From Pseudomonas sp. dw_358 (GTDB lineage: Bacteria; Pseudomonadota; Gammaproteobacteria; Pseudomonadales; Pseudomonadaceae), in assembly GCF_018449655.1 (NCBI RefSeq), contig NZ_JAAVUX010000007.1, positions 1-64,000 of the forward strand: DNA of 64,000 nt. The letters run 5' to 3'. Made by a program: the position numbers and the translations under genes. Every line of letters starts with the position of its first letter. Positions within the stretch are counted from its first letter, which is position 1. This document shows positions 58,895-64,000 of the stretch, piece by piece. Under the pieces are notes generated by a model. The model was not told the origin of the DNA and searched no databases. It worked only from the letters and a program-made list of their open reading frames with translations.

Positions 58895-61339
58895 TTACCT
58901 CGTGGCAGCGGCGCGGCAGATAGCCGGCACGGTTTCGTAAAGGCCGTCGGTGGTGACCTTGGCCGGCAAATCAAACTGCAATTGGCAGCGCGGCAACAGC
59001 GGGCTGCTGACGTACAGCCGGCCGATATCGACCGCATTGGCGATGAACACCGTCGCGTCGTCGCCCACCAGACCCAGCACCTCATCCTGTTCGTTGACCA
59101 CCGAGGCACCGGCAGGCAGCGGTTCGCCAGAAGCACCGGTCGCCTGGAGCAGCACCCGACGGGTCACCGTCACGCCGAAGTCGAGCCTTTCGACCGCACC
59201 GCGGCCTGCACGCACTTGCTGCACACCCTCGTCCAGGTCCATGTTGCGCGGCAGCGAGCTGGGCAATACTTCGATAACATCGCGACGGTAGGCGCTGAGC
59301 CGCGGCACCACGGCACGCCCCTGCCCGTCAGTCCATACCGGTCCGCTCGGGGTCTGCACCCTGACACCGGCCGCCTCGCCCACCTTGACCACCGCAAAGG
59401 TATCGCCCACCGGATAGGCCGAGGGCGTGACGCCATCGCCCTGCACCACCAGGCCGCCACGCAGGCCGCCGTTGACACTGTGCAGGTCTTCACCGTCGCC
59501 GCTGTAACCCAGGTCCAGCTGGGCGTAGCGCGGGACCATGGAAACACCCGTGCTGAAGCCATCGCGGCCTGTGGTCAGGTTGCGGTCGGCGCTGACCCGA
59601 TAACTCAGGGCATCGCTAGGCGCATCACTGAAACTGGTGCTGATGCGCTGGCGCTCGTTGCTGTCGCTGTAGGACGTGCGCAAGCGCTTGCGCCCGCCTA
59701 AGGGCACGCTGACGCTGGCGTACAACGCGGTACCGCCGCCACCGACCCTGCGCTCGTCCTCCCAGCTCGTGCGCGGGGTCAAGTCCCGCTCGGCGGTGAG
59801 CGTGACCGACGCATGCTTGAACGCCTTGGACCACGCGGCGCTCAGGCGGCTGCTGCTCGAACCGTCAAACTGCGACGACTGCGAATAAGCCGCACTGAAA
59901 CTGCCCAAGCCGGTGTCGGACCAGCTCAGTCCGCCGTTCCACTGCCGCTGCGGGCGCAAATTGGCGCGCTCATCGCCCGTGCGGTAGGCGCTGTCCAGCA
60001 GCTCTCGATAACCTTGGCTCTGCTCGGTCAGGGCGCCGTTGATCGACCAGCCCTGACCCAGGTCCTGGCTGGCCGACAGCCGCGTCTGCACGCCGCTGAC
60101 TCGTTCAGCGGCCGAGCGGGTCGCGACCAGGTCGGCGCGCACCTGTGCCCCGACCCACGGCTGGTGCCCAAGGCTGGCACCGGACGAGGTGTAGTTGTTC
60201 GACAGCATGGCGCCAGTGCTCAGGCTGGACTGGCGGCCCAAGGACCCGGTCCAGCCAGCGCTGACCACCGTGTCCTGCGGCGCATCGGCAAGGTTGCGCA
60301 ACTGACCGACGCCCACTACATAGCCACTGCTCGGAGTCTCTATCCCCGCCTCGGCCGCCGAGACCGTGAACCCGTGGGTATTGCCGTCAGCTTCGATCAC
60401 GGTGACGTCCAGGGCGCTGCGCTGGCTCACCCGCGGCACATCACGCAGCAGGAAAGGACCGCCGGGCACCACCGTGGTATAGATCAGGTTGTTGCCCTGG
60501 CGCACTTCCACCCGTGCCGGGCCCTGGGCAATCCCCTGCACCTGGGCCAGCTCACCCGGCGTGCGCAGGCCTTGCTCGTCCATCACCTGCACGCCGGTGA
60601 TCTGCGCGCCGCTGAGCACCGGGTTACGCAGCTGGATTTCACCCACTTGCACCACGGCGCCGAGACCGGCAAAGGTTCTCTGGGCGTAGGCGTCAATGTG
60701 TTGCATCTGCGCAACGCCATTGCTATCGGTGTACAGCTGGTTGCTGCGCACGATCCAGTCGCCAGCGTTGAACCCCGCCTCCAGCCGCGCCGAGGTACTG
60801 CGGTTGCTGCCGTGGGCAGACTGGCTGGAAATGCCCAGCAATTCATAGTTGAAGACCCCGGCCACGCCACCCGAACTGAAACCACTGAGGTCACGGGGCG
60901 CCTCGCGCAGGGCTTCATCCGGTACCACCAGCTCGACCTCGCCAACCTCGGGGCGAAGATGCACCTGGGTCAATGCGAAGCGCCGAGTGAACGATGCGCA
61001 AGCCAGCGCCCCGTCGGATTCAGGCGATTTCAGGCCACCCGCTTGCAACAAGGCAGCATCGATGCACAGCTCGCCGTTGTCGTCGAAACGGGCGTTGACG
61101 CTGCCGCGTCCGCGCCCATTGACCACCAGTTTGACTTGATGGACACCCGGGCTGAAACGAGGTGCGGCGCTGAAATAATCCGCCAGTCGCGGATCAATAC
61201 CGCGCTGGCGCAGGAGCTCGGCGTCAAACTCGGCGCGTTCTTGTACCGCCAGCGCCTCGCCGGCCCCCAGCGAAAGTGCAAGGAGCAAACCCGCTCGCAG
61301 CGCCGCATCTCGCTCAGGGCTGTCAATTATCGAGAACAT
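58895..61339 (-). CDS. Fimbrial outer-membrane usher (FimD family)
   Basis: 814 residues: a signal-like N-terminus, the usher N-domain (AEFDAELLRQRGIDPRLADYF), the long beta-barrel with PGPARVEVRQGNNLIYTTVVPGGPFLLRDVP-type plug region, and a C-terminal domain (AGEPLPAGASVVNEQDEVLGLVGDDATVFI). It threads subunits across the outer membrane. It lies 10 bases after the chaperone and just before the two-domain subunit. Confidence 0.95.
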   Translation of the reverse strand: MFSIIDSPERDAALRAGLLLALSLGAGEALAVQERAEFDAELLRQRGIDPRLADYFSAAPRFSPGVHQVKLVVNGRGRGSVNARFDDNGELCIDAALLQAGGLKSPESDGALACASFTRRFALTQVHLRPEVGEVELVVPDEALREAPRDLSGFSSGGVAGVFNYELLGISSQSAHGSNRSTSARLEAGFNAGDWIVRSNQLYTDSNGVAQMQHIDAYAQRTFAGLGAVVQVGEIQLRNPVLSGAQITGVQVMDEQGLRTPGELAQVQGIAQGPARVEVRQGNNLIYTTVVPGGPFLLRDVPRVSQRSALDVTVIEADGNTHGFTVSAAEAGIETPSSGYVVGVGQLRNLADAPQDTVVSAGWTGSLGRQSSLSTGAMLSNNYTSSGASLGHQPWVGAQVRADLVATRSAAERVSGVQTRLSASQDLGQGWSINGALTEQSQGYRELLDSAYRTGDERANLRPQRQWNGGLSWSDTGLGSFSAAYSQSSQFDGSSSSRLSAAWSKAFKHASVTLTAERDLTPRTSWEDERRVGGGGTALYASVSVPLGGRKRLRTSYSDSNERQRISTSFSDAPSDALSYRVSADRNLTTGRDGFSTGVSMVPRYAQLDLGYSGDGEDLHSVNGGLRGGLVVQGDGVTPSAYPVGDTFAVVKVGEAAGVRVQTPSGPVWTDGQGRAVVPRLSAYRRDVIEVLPSSLPRNMDLDEGVQQVRAGRGAVERLDFGVTVTRRVLLQATGASGEPLPAGASVVNEQDEVLGLVGDDATVFIANAVDIGRLYVSSPLLPRCQLQFDLPAKVTTDGLYETVPAICRAAATR

Positions 61340-61349
61340 GCGGACACCC

Positions 61350-62078
61350 CTACTTCAGCGCGGCTTCATAAGCGTCCACGGCAAAACCGTAGACCGTTGC
61401 CGGATGCAGGCGCACGCTCTGGGCGCCCGCAACAGGGGTGGGCGTCTCCACGCTCAGGTGTTCACCCGGGAGGATATAAGTGCGCGGCAACCTGCCCTCG
61501 ATGAGCGTTGGCAGCAGCGTGACCTGCTGTGACAGACGCACCACATACGGCGTGTCGTTGCGCACCGTCAGCTGCCCGCTGTCAAGGCTCCACGCCAGCG
61601 CGGTCCAAGGCTGCCGGTTCGGCGCCAGGCCTTTGGGATGAATGATCACCGGCAGGTTCTGGCGCACGCCCATGCCGATGCGAGCCGTGCCCTTGGCGTT
61701 CGGGTCGGTCTGGGCAATGCCTTCAAAGGTCACTCGCTTGAGCCGCTGGGTCTTCAAGGGGCCGTCTTCGGTGCGCAAGATGAAGCGCACCAGTTGGCTC
61801 TTGCCAGCGTCCACGCGGGAGACCGGGGGCGTGACCAGTAACAGCGGCTGGGTGTCTTCCGGAATGTTTTGTACCGTCACGTGCAACAGCGCCGTCTTGG
61901 CGTCGCTGTTGGTGACTTTGATCGTGGCCTCGCCTTGCGCTTCGTTGACGATCACCACGGAAGTTTCCGGGACCATGCCATCGGCGTGCGCCACACCACT
62001 GATACCTTGGGCCACCACCAGGGCGACAACTAACGCGCGCCACAGAGTTGAATGAAAAGAAGCATTAAGAAGTTGCAC
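61350..62078 (-). CDS. Periplasmic pilus chaperone (FimC/PapD-like)
   Basis: 242 residues with a signal peptide ending AHA, then the PapD-like N-domain (PETSVVIVNEAQGEATIKVTNSDAKTALLHVTVQNIPED ... PPVSRVDAGKSQLVRFI) and the IHPKGLAP linker region. It caps subunits until they reach the usher. The GTG at 62078, with GGAGG 7-8 bases before, is chosen; the frame is open upstream but without homology. Confidence 0.92.
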   Translation of the reverse strand: MQLLNASFHSTLWRALVVALVVAQGISGVAHADGMVPETSVVIVNEAQGEATIKVTNSDAKTALLHVTVQNIPEDTQPLLLVTPPVSRVDAGKSQLVRFILRTEDGPLKTQRLKRVTFEGIAQTDPNAKGTARIGMGVRQNLPVIIHPKGLAPNRQPWTALAWSLDSGQLTVRNDTPYVVRLSQQVTLLPTLIEGRLPRTYILPGEHLSVETPTPVAGAQSVRLHPATVYGFAVDAYEAALK

Positions 62079-62367
62079 CGTAATTCCTCCCGCCCGCAGG
62101 CGAACCGTAACGATGTCCACCCGCAAACAGGATGGAACTGCCATCAGAGAGTGGCCAGACACACACTCGATTAATAAATACTGACTCAGTGAACACCGTG
62201 CTCTTTGCGAGCACTGCAACTGCGGCGCCGCGGCAACACTGGCGACGGGGAGGAAGAATAAAGAGAGGATACCGGGGGCGGTATCGGAAATTTCTGAAAG
62301 TCATGTACCTCTATTTTCAGTGACGCCAGCGCCCCGTTATCAACGAGGCGCAGCGCCGGGGCACAGG
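62079..62367. other. Gap between a DUF1120 gene and the chaperone
   Basis: 289 bases. I see no gene; an AT-rich stretch (about 62160-62195) could hold a promoter for chaperone-usher, which would allow subunit genes and assembly genes to be expressed at different levels. Confidence 0.4.
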
Positions 62368-63048
62368 TCAGAGGTAGACCACCTCGAAGGTCACGTTGCC
62401 CTCCAGTTCCACTTCGTCCGACAAGGTCAACTTTTGCCTTGGGGCAATGAAGCCATGGACCCAGAGTGTTGTGGTCAGGTGGCTGAGGTAGCTCACTACG
62501 GCAGGGCCCGGTACGCCAAACGCCAGGTAGTTGTCGCCGTGGCTGAACCTGTAACCGGCCCATGGGTCATCGGCGCCCCCCCCCGGATCAAGGTCCACCG
62601 GAATGCCAGTCCAGGTGATTTTGTCAGTCGAGCCGAGGGCGAGCACAGAGACGCCATCGCCCATAAGATCCCCTCGATTGAGCCGAACGGTGTAATAACC
62701 GATGGGTTCGCCGCTGTCGGTGAGGCCAAGACCATAATAGTTATCGCCTTTGCGATAAGCGCTGCCGAGGGCATTGTCCACCGCGCTCAAGGCGAATAAC
62801 GTTGGCGCATCACAGTGCACGTCCAAGGTCGTAATATCCTCGCCCACATCGGTCTCCTCGGTGAGACTCAAGTCACGCGAAAGATGGGCGCCAAGATCGA
62901 CAAAGTCGTAGGCAAGCGTGATTTCACAGGCGCGCGGCGAAAGTATGCCGGTGACCGAGAGGTCAGCCGCGGTCGCCGCAAATGCAGCGGAACCTGCCAT
63001 AAGACTGACACCCAGGAGCGCGCTTGACGCCGTTTTTTGAATGTTCAT
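62368..63048 (-). CDS. DUF1120-type fimbrial subunit
   Basis: 226 residues: signal peptide (SSALLGVSLMAGSAAFAATA), ADLSVTGILSPRACEITLAYDFVDLG, LDVHCDAPTLFALSAVDN and the C-terminus VTFEVVYL. The Cys pair fits an intrachain disulfide. It is similar to the partial gene at the window edge, so probably a repeated pilin-like subunit. The start coordinate follows the reading frame and could be off by one codon choice only. Confidence 0.85.
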   Translation of the reverse strand: MNIQKTASSALLGVSLMAGSAAFAATAADLSVTGILSPRACEITLAYDFVDLGAHLSRDLSLTEETDVGEDITTLDVHCDAPTLFALSAVDNALGSAYRKGDNYYGLGLTDSGEPIGYYTVRLNRGDLMGDGVSVLALGSTDKITWTGIPVDLDPGGGADDPWAGYRFSHGDNYLAFGVPGPAVVSYLSHLTTTLWVHGFIAPRQKLTLSDEVELEGNVTFEVVYL

Positions 63049-63436
63049 TTTCAGACCTGCAATAGAATGAGCATGGGCATGTGCCCGGGCGCAGCGACAG
63101 CTCGAAACGATAATTGGAAAGCGAAGGAGAAGGCTGCAGAAGCGGCAAGGATAAATAACGTGCAACACCGCGTATCTAGGAAAATTCTTGAATGATTGGC
63201 AATACGGACCCATGGCCGTAGGGAACAACAGGAAAAAAACCGGCGCCTCTCATGAACCTAAGTGTGTTGGCGCGGGAAAGTAACGAGCGCAACACTCAGG
63301 GCCATTGTGAAAACATCGTGACACGATCAACCGGTCACTTATCCATCAAGCATTTTAGATTGAACAAGGGCCCGATCCAAACGACCGGGCCCTCTTTCAA
63401 TGCTGCCATCCAACGGCTGCGACAGCCTGCCGGGGA
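63049..63436. other. Gap between the two first DUF1120 genes
   Basis: 388 bases without a gene. It includes a hairpin (63367-63393), listed separately. It probably contains the promoter of the next subunit gene. Confidence 0.4.
63367..63393 (-). terminator. Terminator-like hairpin after the first DUF1120 gene
   Basis: On the minus strand AGGGCCCG and CGGGCCCT pair (8 bp) around a 12-base loop, followed by TTGTTC. It lies about 44 bases after the stop of the edge gene, so it may limit read-through into the rest of the cluster. Confidence 0.55.
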
Positions 63437-64000
63437 TTACAAGTACATCACCTCGATGGTCGCGCTGCCGTCAAGTTCGATATCATCATTCAGGTTCAAG
63501 TCTGAGGTGGGGGCAACGAAGGTCCGCACTTGCAAGGTACCGTTCAGCTCGGTGATCTCCTTGACGCCTGCGGCCACCGTCTCGCCGAATGCCAGGTAGT
63601 TGGCCCCGTGGTTCAAGGCAGGACCCGTCACAGCACCTGGACCGGCGTCAGGTGCTGTCGAGGCTTCGGCCCAGGTGGCCTTGTCGACGGACGCCAGCCC
63701 CAAGACCGATGTGCCGTCGGCGTCCAAAGTGCTGCCGTTGAAGCGCATGGAGAAATAGCCGATCTTCGCATCCCCCTCGGCAAAGCCCAGACCGAACGAG
63801 GCCGAGTCGTCACGCAGGGCGCTGCCAGCGCCGTTATCGACGGTGGCCAGGGTAAACCTGGCCGGTGCATCGCACAGCACATTCAGGTCGACCGTATCGG
63901 AGCGCAACTCGTTGATGACAGTGGCGCTCAAGGCCTTGGAGTTGATGTTGCCCAGATCCACAGTGTATTTACTCAACGTGATATCACAGGCCGTCGGGGT
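63437..64000 (-). CDS. DUF1120-type fimbrial subunit, 5' end beyond the window
   Basis: The last 187 codons are visible. TPTACDITLSKYTVDLGNINSKAL, LNVLCDAPARFTLATVDNGAGSAL and the end SATIEVMYL are the same pattern as the neighbouring subunit; the signal peptide and start lie past 64000. The frame is open to the edge. It is the first subunit of the cluster as far as seen. Confidence 0.85.
   Translation of the reverse strand, partial: TPTACDITLSKYTVDLGNINSKALSATVINELRSDTVDLNVLCDAPARFTLATVDNGAGSALRDDSASFGLGFAEGDAKIGYFSMRFNGSTLDADGTSVLGLASVDKATWAEASTAPDAGPGAVTGPALNHGANYLAFGETVAAGVKEITELNGTLQVRTFVAPTSDLNLNDDIELDGSATIEVMYL

Noticed and set aside
59813..61504. Plus-strand open frame of 563 codons
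   Set aside because: Antisense shadow of the usher gene.

Overview
The window is chromosomal DNA of a fluorescens/putida-type Pseudomonas. The evidence is the high GC content and a block that runs tRNA-Ser, Bax-inhibitor protein, tusDCBE, cysG, serS, crcB, rarA, lolA, ftsK, aat, ate, infA, clpA, clpS, cspD, idh, nudJ, mnmA, hflD, purB and aceA. This is the order I remember for Pseudomonas, where it corresponds to roughly PA2604-PA2634 of P. aeruginosa. Family assignments come from reading motifs and conserved stretches; no database search was possible.

Layout. 1-13.3 kb is accessory metabolism and transport. It holds a cytochrome bd locus (cydX, cydB and a cydA that has lost about its first 165 codons), an OsmC-like protein, a family 3 beta-glucosidase, an AprA-like flavoprotein with an 8Fe ferredoxin, a RarD permease, and an HxlR regulator in front of an EmrA/EmrB/outer-membrane-factor tripartite pump. 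13.6-14.3 kb is a SRAP (YedK) gene.

14.36-28.64 kb is a roughly 14.2 kb integrated element in the 3' end of tRNA-Ser(UGA), bounded by a 64-bp perfect att repeat, with its integrase next to the tRNA. It is a decayed P2/R-pyocin-type prophage. Fibre, fibre chaperone, sheath, tube, gpE/E', a truncated tape measure, gpU, gpX, gpD, a lambda-R-like endolysin and nested spanins remain. Capsid, terminase, portal and the V/W/J/I baseplate genes are absent. Cargo has accumulated in it: a HigB/HigA-like pair, a D12-class adenine methylase with an 11-copy heptanucleotide repeat upstream, an AT-rich HEXXH protein gene broken by an in-frame TAA, a BrnT/BrnA pair inside the tail operon, and a 2OG-Fe(II) oxygenase between the fibre chaperone and the sheath.

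28.6-57.0 kb is conserved core: tRNA thiolation relay (tusDCBE, mnmA), siroheme synthesis, translation (serS, infA), N-end-rule degradation (aat, ate, clpS, clpA), chromosome segregation (ftsK), lipoprotein transport (lolA), TCA/glyoxylate enzymes (idh, aceA) and purine synthesis (purB). Compared with my memory of related genomes, icd (between cspD and idh) and trxB (between ftsK and aat) are missing here.

57.0-64.0 kb is a minus-strand chaperone-usher cluster with four DUF1120-type subunits, a chaperone and an usher. The first gene runs off the right edge. The most noteworthy signals are the possibly phase-variable methylase promoter, the Lit-like broken protease, the in-frame-TAA-split fibre gene, the deleted tape measure, the truncated cydA under an intact ANR-type box, and a leader upstream of aceA that can fold into two mutually exclusive hairpins.
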